A DNA stretch of 64,000 bases from Fulvia fulva. Lineage: Eukaryota; Ascomycota; Dothideomycetes; Mycosphaerellales; Mycosphaerellaceae. Each line of letters begins with the position of its first letter. Position 1 is the stretch's first letter. Of the stretch, positions 20,609 through 33,128 are shown piece after piece. The DNA lies in contig NC_063012.1 in NCBI RefSeq assembly GCF_020509005.1, positions 2,356,001-2,420,000 of the forward strand, read 5' to 3'. A model generated the notes under the pieces. It was not told the origin of the DNA. It did not search any database and saw nothing but the letters and a program-made list of their open reading frames with translations. Made by a program: the position numbers and the translations under genes.

Positions 20609-20664
20609 GTCTTGTCCTTGTCCCCTTGAGCCTATTTCTTCGCCTGACTCTTCCCAGGAACTAG

Positions 20665-21619
20665 GTCTCTTGATCTCGTGGCTGACGAGGGCAGGCATGG
20701 CTCTTCGAAATTGTGAGCTGTTTCCCACTGGCTCGAGCGAGCTTGTAGATAGTGTCAAGAAACCGAAATGAACATACCTGATCCCGATCATGCAAGTGGC
20801 ATTCTCAACCGCCCGCCCTCACCAGCTGAGCAGGGGCCCTGCCCTTCATTCTGCACGTCAGTACCAGTGAAATGCATACATCTCGAACAGAAACATCGAC
20901 TGCGAAATCCTCCATTTTGACCTCATCAGCGACATGACCCAGACTCTCTCTCAACACACATCAAAAGAAACCGGGTCGGATGAGCGCACAGTGAACAATG
21001 CAGCAGCCGCAGTAGCCATTGTGCCGTTCCGATCCCAAAAGTCTTTCGGCGGGACCGAGCAACCACCGGGGCGGCAACAGATCAAGAGAGTTTACAAGTG
21101 TCCGTGTGTCACGGGAAGTCTGTTCTTTAGCCAGCCATTCAAACCGTCCGTAAGCTGATGACGAGACTTCGAGTTGTGCCTGCATGTGATTGCCTGAGCC
21201 GTGACTTGCCGGTGTATGTATTCAATCGGTACAAATTTGCTGCTTGGCTTCGGTGCGTCCTCTGAAGATGTGGATAGATGGTAAAGGATATGGGGAATTG
21301 GCAGATGATAGCTTCAGTGGAAGAGAACGCTCCAAATGCGATTAGTAGACTACATGTATCATTCGTCTCTCGTATCTGCTCGAAATGGCCCGAATAGATC
21401 GTGTTCCCCCATGAAAGCAGTCCGCCCGTGTATACAACAGAAACGCTCAACGCCTTCAAATTCAACCTCTATCGTGGCCTCATCTATCGGGTTTGAGCAA
21501 TCATCCAAAAGCTCGGGTATCAATCACTTAACAGCGCTCAAAAGCGCATAACATATTCGACAGGTGTACTCGTGGGTACGTGATACATGTCTTGTCTGAC
21601 ATGGATCGTCTTCAGACAA
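20665..21619. other. convergent intergenic region
   Basis: About 950 bases between the hydrolase stop and the AreA stop on the other strand. It must hold both 3' UTRs; AreA-type genes are known for regulatory 3' UTRs, so part of this may be functional. Overlapping short open frames (for example 20934-21158) show no domains. Confidence 0.5.
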
Positions 21620-24551
21620 TCAAAGACTCATGGTCAACCACTCCCACTCCTGGGGTCCAGTAATCATAGATGGAGGCACTCCAGGAGGTGGTCCATGTTG
21701 TCCAGGTGTCATCTGCCCGGGTCCGGCGCCGCCACCTGGTGGAACCATTTGCGCGTGCATCGGTGGCGCGTTTGGTTTGAGAGACATCGCGTTAGCCATG
21801 AGCGGAGGATGTTGAGTACCAGAGGTTCCCTCTTTCGGGTTCTTGTTGCCAGCTTTCGGCTCTTCAGCTTCTGCCATTTCGTGAGCGTTCTGGCCGAGAG
21901 TGTTGCTTGCGCGACTCGGTTTCCGGGTACGTCTGGGAGCAACTGGACGAGTCGGCGCGCTAGCTGGTGGCTGAGGCGTGGGCTTCGGTGGCCCAGGCGC
22001 AATTGACACGACGGTCTTCGCCGGTTTCTCAGTAGGACCTGAGCTAATCGGCGTGTTTCCAGCAGATCCAGCGCCTGATTTAGGAGAATCTTCATCATTG
22101 CCTTGTTTTCCTGAGTTTGGAGTGCTAGCATTGGTCTGCGCAACAGAATTCTTGCGACTGGCCACTTTCTTCGATCGTAAAGTGCCCACGGGCACAGAGT
22201 TGCCACTTCCGCGATTGCGCTTCTTGATCACGTCGGTCTTCAAGCTCAGCGGCCGCACCACACCGTGTAACTTGAGGAAGAGTCCACATGCATTACAAAG
22301 AGGCTGTCCCTCTGGGTTGCGTCGCCACAGAGGCGTAGTCTGCGTGAAGCAATTGGTACACGAGGTCGGGACGCCACTGTTGTCACCGAGTCTTGGACTG
22401 CCCGGTCGAGAAGGCACGGCAGAATTGAAGCCTGATTCTTGCGGCGAAGAGGGCGATGATTGCGTACGAATCGAGAACATGCCCGTGGCCATGCCCATGG
22501 TGTTGGGAGTCGATGTGGTCCGCGGGATCTTGCGGGTTCGGGGGTCTCCACCTCGATTTCGAATCTCGCTAACGGAGGCGGCCGACCCATGCCCCCTGCC
22601 CAAACCACTACCTTGATCCCAGCCCTGCGGTGAGGGTATCATCTCCGCACCACCAATCTGTACTCCTCTCCGGGTTGGATTCCCACCAAACCGCTCTACG
22701 GAGGGGTTGTAAGCGTTCGACAGACTGTTTTCCCACTGATAGCTGCCGTAGTTTTCCATACTTGGATCGTCCATTGCGGAGTATCCAGGTGGCATCATCA
22801 TGTTCGGGTCCGCAAAAGACATTTGCTCATCCTCCTCCTCATCCTCGTCGCCGCCAAACTGAAACATCTGTCCTCTGATAGGCATACTGGCAGGTTGAAA
22901 GTCGTTCGACATGATATTTGTGGGGTCCAAGTGTCCAGGCATCTGAAAGACGGGCTGGTTGAAACCACTGTGGTGAGCCGGAGCGCTTGTAGAAGCGATG
23001 GCACTGAACATAGAATCGCTGTTCGGGTTGAACACAAACTGCTGCTGCTGCTGATTAGCACTCTGCTGATGGTGATGTGGCTGAAAGCTCGGCATGGACT
23101 GGTGAGGGTGCAGCTGTGAACCAAAGTACATTTGCTCGCCCTCTGGAATTGGCTGTGGGGTAGAGGCTGTCGACGGGTACGCAGATCCGGGCGGTGATTG
23201 CAAACTAGAAGCGCTCGGGGGAGGCTGGAAGTTGTTGTACATCTGCTGAAATGATGATGTACTCATCATGGGCGAGCCAACAGGCGAGAACGTAAATTGT
23301 TGGTGCATCGGTCCGGCAGATTTCAGGATAGGATCGTTCTCAAGATTGAATGTGTCGAGGTTGAAAGGGAGTTGTGGATGCTGAGCCTGAGGCTGAGAGA
23401 TTGGCATGTCCAAGGCGTAGTCGTGCAAAGCAGCCTCCAAGGCCGGATCTTCGGCGGCCATGCTTGTGTTGGCGACGGGAGGTACTTGTGGCGAGGCTTC
23501 CGCGCGCCTCTTGGGCGGCTGTAGATCGTTAGCGATAATCGGGCGTAGATGGAAGCGATCACTGACCCTTCGCTCGTCAATACTTGTCTTTCGCACATGC
23601 CGCTGCACATAGGCAAATTCTTCATTTTGACGGTTCTGGTGCACTGGTGGGACAGATGGCGCTGAGGCTCGTGCAGCCGAAAGTTCGTCGGCATCTCGCA
23701 GCCGTTGTTGCTGCTTGATCGGGATGGCAGATACAGACGTCGCCGCAGTCGAGAAGTCACCCTCGGCAATGCTCCCAGATGCTGCTGGACTTACTCCACT
23801 AGGCGAACCGATCGAAGAGGGAACAATGAAATCATCCAAGATCATATGATCATCGCGGTTCCGAGTCGCTTGCTGCGACGACTTGCGCAGTTGAGCAATA
23901 CCGCTGGGCCCTTGCTGAGTGAGCGGTCGCGGAGTGAGTCGACTGTGCATGAATGTTAGCGGGCGGTCATGACCATGTTTGGAACAATACATGTATCTGC
24001 ACTTACTTCTGACTTTCAGCAAGCTGTTTCCTGCGCAGATTCATTGACATCATGCGCCACGTGAGGTTCTCGAGGCGCTCAGAGTTGGGCAGCTGGCCCT
24101 TGGTCTTGTGGTATAACTTCCATATCTGCGTGCCGAGCGGATCGTTCTTCTGCATTTCTTCGGGAGTGTCGGTCTCGACGTGGCTGGCATCGTCTTTCCA
24201 CTGTCCGAAGAAGGACTCGCGGAGCAAGCCCTTGCGGGCCTCTTTCTCGGTCGGTGACAAATCCAGCCTGGTGGACAAGGTCTCGAGGGTGGATTGCGAG
24301 GTGAGGGATGCTATTGCGCTCGACGTGCCCGAGACGCTGTCGTAGTGTTGGTGGTCGGGGAAGCGCACATGTCGCGGCGACGACTTGGTGTTCGAGGTGG
24401 TGGAGTCGGCGGCGTCCAGGGCAATGGCGGCAGCGTCCATCGAGTCGTCGGAGAGGGCACATGATTGTGGACGCACCCCACGCTGCCTGTCCGCATGTCG
24501 CTCGCGAGCCTGCAAGGCCGCGGGCTGGGCGTGAGACATACAGACGCTCAA
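21620..24551 (-). CDS. areA: GATA transcription factor AreA/NIT2, global nitrogen regulator
   Basis: Exon 1 24007-24551 and exon 2 21620-23942 flank a 64-bp intron and give 955 residues. Exon 1 ends in the AreA-specific block [19 protein letters not shown]...ENLTWRMM (DUF1752 type). A single GATA finger lies at about 710-734 with C-X2-C-X17-C-X2-C and the Leu/Phe residues of AreA ([15 protein letters not shown]), followed by a basic arm. The extreme C-terminus EWEWLTMSL matches the conserved AreA tail that contacts the co-repressor NmrA. AreA activates genes for use of secondary nitrogen sources when ammonium or glutamine is low. Two in-frame ATGs (24551 and 24539) could start it. Poly-Gln, an acidic run and long Ser/Pro regions are usual. 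A GATA site (AGATAG, minus strand, 24580-24585) sits just upstream, which would allow autoregulation; this is inference. Confidence 0.95.
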
Positions 24552-27500
24552 GGCTCAGTATCGTGCCGGAGCAGCAATCCTATCTCCTCGAGGGGGGCTA
24601 GACACGCTGTCGCACGTGCTGGACATACGTTATGTAGTGGTAGTGGAAGGCCGTTACCGCAGCTGGTGGTAAAGGCAGGGTCCAGGTAATGCTCGGCTGT
24701 TGCTTCAGAAGCCAGTGTGCGCCACCGCGGCCGCAAGGTAGAGGGTCACTAGTAGCAAGTCTAGCGGCACCCTTAGGAAAGACTATTGATGGCGCTGCGC
24801 ATCGGCCTCGCACGTCTTGCGCCCGACCGAGTCTTGTCGCTTGCACGGATGTAGCAGATCAGCAGCAGGACCACGGCGAGGGCGACATGCGACGACACAG
24901 TTGCATCCCACGTCCGATGCGCGTGGTGGAGACTACATACAAAGAACCATGCACTATGCATGCCAGAAGCTATGCGGAGGGTGAGTGAATGATAATCAGC
25001 GGGAGTTTAGCCTGAGTAAAGCCCTCCCGAACGAACTTGACAACTGATGGAAGGACCGCTGTTGGTTATTGAGCTTTGTACGCTCCAGCCCTGCACGCCC
25101 TGCCTCCGTTCAGCGCATGTATTGGTACAGCGTCCGCCGTGAAGCTTAGCTGCCGAGTAACGTTCAAGCCCCTGCCACATAGCCCACCAGTGCAATATGC
25201 ATCAATGCACGTCCAAGCTCACCTGTCGTGTTACCTCCTACACTACTCCCGCGAGGCTTCGGGTTAAAAGAGAGCTTGCGCTTGCTCGCTTGCTTGATGA
25301 CTTGGAATATCACTTGCACGACCAGGCACACGATGAGGGTCGACTGTTCCAGCGACACGCACAGCGTACCCACCGCATCCTTTCGAAGGCTCCAACGACC
25401 GCGCTACACCTGCACAGCGCGTCGGCGTCGTGGCGCAACACGAAGAATAACCGGAGGAAACACAAGCAATGGCTTCAGCTCAAGGTCAGGGGTCGCTCTG
25501 TAGATGATGTTCCCATGCATGCGCAGACCCGCCCACTCTTCAGCGTCCACCCGCGAGCCGCGCCATTCGCACTCTCGGGTCCATTTAATTCCAGTTGTCG
25601 CATGCTTCACGGGTCTAGAAGATGGTGCTTCAAGCATGTGAAATGCATCATACAGCCTCGCCAACACTATGTTGGGCGCGAACACAAGGTTCATCAATGC
25701 AATGGCTTCAAGGTAAGGCTTGCATGCCAGATTTGGAGGATGCAATAGTCCAGGGTAAAATGGTAAAAATTTTCAGCAGTCCTACGAATGCTCACAAGTG
25801 CTGATGAAACATATCCCGAGACAGAGGGCCGTCTGCTGGTGGACGATGATACGGAGGTAAGTGATCGTGTGAGAGTTATGATCAAATACCGACCATTTCT
25901 GGCGAAGCTACTGGACAAAGGTGTCGACGATGTGTGGTTCGGAGAGCAGTCTAGACATGCAGCCATCCCATTCGCTCCGTTGAGCTGCATGGCCAAGCCT
26001 CCTTCCGACCTTCTGCCACACTTGCCGACATGCATTCCCCATGTCCGTCGTGTGCCAAACAACCAAAAAGCAATCTTGGGATGACGAAGCGCTTCACCTA
26101 CACTGCGACTGGACGCGGCAAAACTGCCAGTGGTGTGTCGCGTAGCCATACTCGGTATGCCGATGTAGTAGGGAGTGGAAATTCATCTCTTGTGATGCAC
26201 CATTTATCCACACGATCATCAAGGGCTTCAACCAGCGCTCGGCGCGCGACACCTTGGGGCCTTCGACCAAGCACAGGCGCTGTGGCAACAGTGCTCTTCG
26301 TTTCGATCTTTCCGGGGAGACTGAAGTAGCAACGCCTGCCGACGGTCTGACTTCGGACTGGCGTTTGCTGAACTTCTCACAAGAAGTGGTCCCTCGAATT
26401 GGTTTCAGAACCCGTATGCGTGCGCGCGGCTTCATCTGGATGTCCGGGTGCGGTCCACAACTCAGCTTGCAGAGCGGGTTCACTAAGAAGAGCTGGTTCG
26501 TTCCCTTGGTCGTGTATTCCAGACATAAACGTTGAGGTCGCGGGCAGGATCCGTTCACCAGAATCTAGCACAGTGCTAGAGGACCCTTTGCGGAGCTGGG
26601 ACCACGTGTGTCAGCAAGCTCTCACATGCCAAAACTGACTTTCTGGGCACGGCAGATCTTGCGCGGGGCAGAAGCTAACGTGTTTGGCGGCAACTCAAAA
26701 TTGCGATCTGGAAAATACTCCCACGACCTCTGTACCAAACGGCTCGTGGGGTATCATTTCTCCATCTTCAAGTCTTCAGCAAACCTCTAATCATTACACT
26801 TCGTCCATGACATCGCCGTTTATGTCCGCTATAGCCGTTGGAAGATAAGATCGCGATAGTCCACATTCTCCACTCAAGGATGGCTGCAGGATCCATGCTA
26901 CCAGCGCTGACATACAGCGATAGCTATTGGTAGCGCGCTTGCCGATGAGCGGTAAGTGCCGTGAAGTGCACTATCCGACAGACGGATCGCTGGAAGGAGT
27001 AGGAAGACCGTTCGTGTCGCATCCTGCACAGCATCTCATAAGGGGTGAAATCGGGCCTTCGCGGACGCGCAACCACGACTCGTCCACAGAGGCGAAGCGG
27101 CCAGTATCCATTCGGCCAAGGCAGTGTCCAAGACGCAGAGGCGACGGTCGATACTCGGTCACCATGATGCCACAGTCCGAGGTATGCTGGAAGTGAAGAG
27201 TAGAGCTCATTCCTTGAGAATGAGAAAAGAACTACACTGAAGGGAAATGAGCTACTATTTATTCTTCTGCGCACAATATTAGGAGATAAGACGCAATCGT
27301 ACAGGAGCCAGCTCTCGCCAATCACTATCAGTCGCAAACACGCAATGAACGCCAGTCTGCACGACATATCCTGAACCCTGCGGTGCCCTCGTGCCTTGTT
27401 CCCGCCTATCGTGGAACTAGACAAAGGATGTTCTTATCTGATACCTGGGCAGAGTTATCCCTCTCGCCCCAGATTCGACAATCTCATTCACCCGCAGGTG

Positions 27501-28891
27501 TGTGCGGAGGCGGAGGTAGCCTCTAGGAAAAGCTTGTGTGATGCAGCACTGATACCGCATTGCGATAAGCTGAATAGGATCTCGCTTTCTGGATAATTCC
27601 TTTGGTTTATCTTACCGCGAGGGGAGGCAGTCGTTCTGCGGCTTCGTAGCACTACTGGCATTCGCTCCGAGTCTCACCAGGCTCCCTATTGCTGTTGACC
27701 GTTCGTGATCCATGTCTCGCGTTGCAATACATCCAACAACAAATCTCCGGAGTCTGTTCCCTTGAACGATGACGGTATCTTTCGGTCCGATGCTTCGAGC
27801 CTTAAATCAGGCGGTGAGGTCGGTTCAGGGTAGCGTCCTCGTTCGCTGAGACGTTCTATGATCCAGGGCTAGTCCATGGTCTATTTCTATAGCAATGCCC
27901 GTGGTCAAGCTTCGGTACGAGACGTCCTCGCCGTCACTCCCCGCCAGTCGCCTGCCATTTATGCCAAATGTCGGACTCTATGTTGTTGTAGAAGAGTTCT
28001 TGACCGTGGTTTGGAAGCAAATGCTGTTGGTCGTCGAGCAGCGCTATCTGAGCTCGGTGCCATTCTTGTTGCTGCATCCTGCAGGTTGTACACACAAAAG
28101 GTCCACGGTCTTGGGAGGCATGAGTATGTCCAGTAGATGTGAAAGCAGCATCGTCGCTGAGAGCTTGCCTCGCGAATCGCTCGATCATGGACTGTTCGTG
28201 TCCGACAGCTCGGATGAGCATGGTCTTTTCGTAAAGCAGAGCTCCATGCAGCGTTGTTGGACGAACACAACCCAATGCTTTTGTTGATCTGCCGATTGCA
28301 ACAAGATCTCGAAGCTGCTCCAACCCATTGCTCTCTCCAGTTTGAATCACCTTCGTGTATGAGAGGTCGCATCTTGCCTTGTGTATAGAATGAGTCCAGG
28401 CTCATGTCGAGTCGATGACAGCTACTCAGTAGAAGCAAGGAGGTCATTGTGTCACGAATGCGTGAAGCGGTGTTGAGCGCATACCATGCTGGTTGTTAGT
28501 ACGAAGGAGCAACCTCATGGCATCGTGGCTTCGTATCAGGATAGCATAAGATCTATGAACGTGATCTCTAAATGAACCTTGAGCCGCTAGATCCGATCGT
28601 TGCGCAACGTGGGAAGTGGATCGACGCGAAGCTTGGCTCGCGCTGCTTCCCCGCCAACACTTTGTTACTTTGTTGTGCCGCTGCTGCCCAAACGGGACAC
28701 ATGAAACGTCGAATGCCACTCTTTCGTCCCGAAACACGCACACAACTTCATGTTGTCTTTTCCAAACAACAAACACCTCTCGCCCACCTCTGCTCTTACA
28801 CACCAACATCCCATCGCGGACCATCTCCCAAGCAAATCTGCGACAGGACACATCGGCAGCATCATCACACACTGCGGAGACAACAACAACA
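24552..28891. other. 4.3-kb stretch without a supported gene
   Basis: Divergent region between areA and the Dbf2-type kinase. Open frames reach about 180 residues (25197-25748 +, 25694-26149 -, 26094-26558 -, 26924-27424 -, 27934-28350 -), overlap in antisense pairs, and show no recognisable domain or clear intron-joined continuation. The minus frame 27934-28350 has a CTTC motif and is the least unlikely. Base composition resembles the genic part and lacks the RIP pattern of the right half, so this is not old transposon sequence of that kind. The end next to the kinase (about 28,600-28,891) is CA-rich and looks like its 5' leader. A lncRNA, or long areA leader, would fit but is not shown. Confidence 0.4.
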
Positions 28892-30950
28892 ATGGCGTCT
28901 AGCACGCCGCACGACTTCACGATGCCGGTTCCGCCTCCTCTCCTGCACACGCGCTCGAGCAACAATGATGGCGGCGACTACCCCGGCACGCCTACACACG
29001 ACAACGACGCCTTTATCTCCCCCGTGCAGACACCGCAGGGCAGCCCGAGCAAGAACAAGATGCCGCCTGGCGCCTTCGACCTGCCCAATGTCTTTTCCAA
29101 CGCGATGAAGCTGATGCCTACCCAAGGCCAGCCCAACCACGGAGCTCTACAGGCTAAACAGCAAGGCACCGCCAGTCCCGGCAAACACGACTTCGATCCG
29201 TTCGCTATGCAGGACACAAAGGCTGGAGCACCGGGGAGCCCCACTCGCAAGAATGGCAAGGAGAACACACCTCCCACGCACCGACCACAACTGCAGCAAA
29301 CGCAGAGCTTCATCACACAGGCTGCAGCCAGTAGACAAGAGCCATATCGGCCACGTGAAGATCGATCGCCGACGCGCCAGAAGATCCAGTCCGAAGCACT
29401 CACCGCTGAAGAAATCGAGAAGTTGCAGAAGCAGAATGTTAAGAGACTGGCAAATGTGACACAATTGTACTTCCTCGACTACTACTACGACTTGCTGTCA
29501 TATGTACACAACCGATCGAACCGTCTGCAAGCGTTCAAGGCGCACAATCCACCGCCGACACCTTCAATGCCTCAGGCGGACGTGGACAAGCACAACGAGC
29601 TTTGGAGGCAGTATCTGAACCGCGAGCGTGGAACACTTCGAAAGCGACGAACTCGGCTACGACATGGCGACTTCCAGATCTTAACACAAATCGGACAAGG
29701 TGGCTATGGGCAGGTGTATCTGGCCTCCAAGAAGGACACACGAGAGATCTGCGCACTGAAAGTCATGAGCAAGAAGCTCCTCTTCAAGCTCGACGAAGTG
29801 CGACATGTGCTGACTGAGCGAGACATCCTTACCAATGCTAAGAGCGAGTGGCTAGTCAGTCTGCTGTACGCCTTCCAGGATGACAGCAGCATCTATCTGG
29901 CCATGGAGTACGTACCTGGTGGCGACTTCCGCACCTTACTCAACAACACTGGAGTCCTGCACAATCGTCATGCGCGATTCTACATATCCGAGATGTTTCT
30001 ATGCGTCGATGCTCTGCACAGTCTAGGCTACATTCATCGAGATCTCAAGCCCGAGAACTTCCTGATCGATGGAACAGGTCACGTCAAGCTGACTGACTTC
30101 GGTCTGGCCGCCGGCTTCCTTGCGCCCCAGAAGATCGAGAGCATGCGAATCAAGTTGAAGGAGGTCGGCAACATCCCAGCCTCTGCAGTACCATTTGGCC
30201 GTCCGATGGAGGAGCGATCCCTGAAGGAGCGAAGGGAAGGCTACAGATCTCTGCGTGAGAACAACGTCAACTATGCCAAGTCGATAGTAGGCTCACCCGA
30301 CTACATGGCACCTGAGGTACTCAAGGGCGAGGAGTACGACTTCACAGTCGACTACTGGTCTCTCGGCTGCATGTTGTTTGAAGCTCTTGCCGGATACCCG
30401 CCCTTCGCTGGTGCTTCGGTGGATGAGACGTGGCAGAACTTGAAGCGCTGGCAACACGTGTTGCGCAAGCCTGAGTACGAAGACCCTAACTACTTCCTGT
30501 CGCGTCGTACCTGGGATCTCATCACTCGTCTCATCAGCGTGAAGAGCCATCGTCTACGCGGCATCAAGGATGTGCAGGCGCATGACTACTTCCGAGAGGT
30601 GGCCTGGGACCGGATCAGACAAGAGCGTGCACCATTCGTACCTGAGCTGGACTCCGAGACAGATGCTGGCTACTTTGACGACTTTGGTAGCGAAAAGGAC
30701 ATGGCGAAGTATAAGGAAGTGCTGGAGAAGCAGGAAGCACTGGAGCGTATGGCTGATCGCGGAGGCGAGATGGGTCGCTCTCTGTTCGTTGGCTTCACGT
30801 TCAGGTTGGTTATACACAACATCAGTTTGATTGTATTATGCTGATTTGTCCTACAGACATCGTAAGCCTACCACAGACGACAATGGACAGCCGACCAGTC
30901 CTCGCAAACCCTTGTCCGAGATCAACGAAGACTTCGGAACTATCTTCTAA
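28892..30950 (+). CDS. DBF2: NDR-family AGC kinase Dbf2/SidB (septation/mitotic exit)
   Basis: Exons 28892-30804 and 30857-30950 give 668 residues. The N-terminal 170 residues are disordered, then a Mob1-binding helix region (YFLDYYYDLLSYVHNRSNRL). Kinase motifs: GQGGYGQV (268-275), VAIK-type Lys290, HRDLKPEN (382-389), DFG (402-404), a long activation-segment insert typical of NDR kinases, and activation site Ser in KSIVGSPDYMAPE (about 464). The last exon is required: it completes the hydrophobic motif FVGFTFRH, with Thr636 as the phosphorylation site, and ends GTIF. Dbf2/SidB acts with Mob1 at the end of the septation initiation/mitotic exit network at spindle poles and septa. The frame is open 92 codons upstream, but ATG 28892 has an AACAATGG context and starts the family-typical N-terminus. 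Confidence 0.94.
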
Positions 30951-31497
30951 TTTGTGCTCGACTGGTGGCATCTACGCCACTTCCACTTCTTCTTGAGCTG
31001 CCCAGGATGGCAGCTATTAGGGACAGCATCGTAAACGGTTAATCGGCATCAACGGGAGTTCAAAGGGTCATGTCGAGCAAGCGTGTAAGGACAGAGTATC
31101 AGAGCGAAGCAGTACTACGCGTGTTTGATAACAGTGATGCAGCTAGATGTACACTACAGAGATGGCAAAAGAACGAATGATGTTTCAGAATTTGGAACAG
31201 ATCCTCTTTCGCATGCCTGACAGTATGCTCGACACGTTCTTGCTGTACTTCCTGATGCGGCACGTGCGCGCGCTAACGGAGCTGCCCGCGTCGCACCTTC
31301 TCGATGTGAAAGTGAAGTGAAGCAACGGTGTAGCAAACACAGATGTCTCAATACCCGCGCAGTGTCTAGGTCTCGGAACGTTGAGACCTGCTTTGACAGC
31401 GTACTGCTGCTTCCACCGTCGAGTCTTTAATACAAGACCGCGCTGAACGCCACCTACAGCAATCCACTGGTCCACCACGAGGAGTCAGTCATCGACG
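30951..31497. other. intergenic region
   Basis: 3' end of the kinase gene and promoter of the F-box gene. No gene, RNA or repeat was seen. Confidence 0.5.
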
Positions 31498-33080
31498 ATG
31501 TCGCTCCTCACCCTACCTACGGAGCTGCTGGACCACATCTTCAGCTACTTCGAGTGGGATCGCACAAAACAGCTGCATCCGGTGAAAGACGATCTTATTA
31601 GCGCCGGCCTAACGTGCAAGAAGCTCCGCACGGCTTTGCTGCCTTCTATCTTCAAAGAGGTGACCCTACGCCTGCGATGGGTTGGTGGCGAATTGGCTGA
31701 ACCTTCGCTGTTGAAACTTCGAGTGCAATCGCCCCAGTTGATGAGGCATATTCGATGTGTGACTCTCAGGTGAGTATCGAGACTGCCTTTTTGGTGGAGA
31801 AGGCGTGGTGTTGAACACCTAGAGGAGCCGTAAAATGGACCAGAGTGTGATAGCGTAGCTCTCTTGACGCTCTTTGGTACGGTGAGAGCAGTCATTTGTC
31901 CAAGACAGCCGCGAGACTGTGGTATATGCTGACGGATCTGCAACGCAGCACGGAGTGTGAGGACTGCACGCACTGCGCACAGAAGGACCATTGCCAGCCA
32001 TTCGTACCTCCAGATGATCAACAAGACTGGCTCGCCTTCAAAGGCGAAGACGCATCGCATCTCGCATCCGAATATCGTAGTCGCGTGGATGCTTTTGCTC
32101 GAACATTGAGAACAAACGCCGAAGTACCCTACTGGAGCACCGACGCCTCAGCAGAATGCATCATAAGTGCAAGTCGAGCTGCGAGGCTTCGCTGCCGAAC
32201 GCTGGACTGCCTTGCTATAGGTACGCATTCCCACTGGTCGTGAGACTTACACTAATGCTGACTGGCAGTCATGCTGTGCATACCACCCAACGTCCACAGC
32301 ATAATCCTCAAATCCAACCTCGTAGGTCGCAACCACGAGAGCAAGAACGACTTCTCCATGCAGCTTCTAGCCACTTCAATGGAAGTCCTCGCTGACAGAC
32401 TGCAAGAATTGACGCTCGTGTCCATGGCTTACCACAACCAATCAAGGAGACAAATCGCCAACGACGCCAATGCCCTCGTGGAAGACAAACCTTTGCCAAT
32501 ATCACTCCTCAATCGAAGCAACATACAACGTCTAGTCCTCGCCTTCCGCGAAAACAACCAATTCAGCGCCTCCAGCCCGACGTTGACACACAGGGCATAC
32601 GAGCGCTGGCAAACGACCTCGATCCGCGAGCTCGACTTGCGGTACATGCGCGCCGACATCAGCGAGGTGCTGAATTTCACTAAAGGGTTCCCGGCTCTTG
32701 AGACTGTCCGTATACGAGACTTTGTTCTCTTCATCGCTGGACGTGCCCCGGGCCGTCAAGAACTGGAACGGCACGTCTGGCTTCATCTCGCCATTGAGCT
32801 CCGTCGACAACTCCCGAACGCGCGAATAGAGCTCAGTAATTTGTTTAGACCGGCGTCGTATGATCAACTCACAGAAAGTGCCATCAGGTGGATTGTGCAG
32901 GAGGCTATACCGGAAGGTGCCGTCATTGATGTGGAGAGAGAGCAGAGGTTGACTGAGGATTACTTGAGTTTTGCGTTCTTGTGGGCAGCGGAGGATGGGC
33001 GACGTCCAGCTCATAGTCCGGTCTCGGATAAGCTGTGGGCGAGCTTGAGTGATGAGGCCATGACGAGGCGATGGAGATAA
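31498..33080 (+). CDS. F-box domain protein of unknown target
   Basis: Three exons (31498-31769, 31859-32220, 32269-33080) encode 481 residues. The F-box is at the very N-terminus (LTLPTELLDHIFSYFEWD), which would bind Skp1 in an SCF ubiquitin ligase. The rest has alternating hydrophobic and charged segments reminiscent of degenerate leucine-rich repeats, but no repeat family is clear. Exon 2 carries a compact Cys cluster (CEDCTHCAQKDHC) that could bind a metal. Intron 1 (89 bp) uses acceptor GCGTAG, chosen because it is the one that keeps frame with exon 2; this splice site is the least certain part. Such F-box proteins are numerous and fast-evolving in filamentous fungi. The stop lies 48 bases from the phosphatase stop on the other strand. 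Confidence 0.78.
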
Positions 33081-33128
33081 AGATGACGGAAAGGACTCAC
33101 GACGTAGAGACATCGGGTACGCACTTTC

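Noticed and set aside
25197..26558. Several 90-183-codon open frames on both strands in the gene-free gap
   Set aside because: They overlap each other antisense, have no recognised domain and no plausible intron-joined extension.
27934..28350. Minus-strand 138-codon frame with CTTC motif
   Set aside because: A single short Cys pair without further support is not enough for a gene call; kept only in the gap description.
28616..28891. 92-codon N-terminal extension of the Dbf2 kinase
   Set aside because: The extension has no conserved character, while ATG 28892 has a strong context and starts the usual N-terminus.
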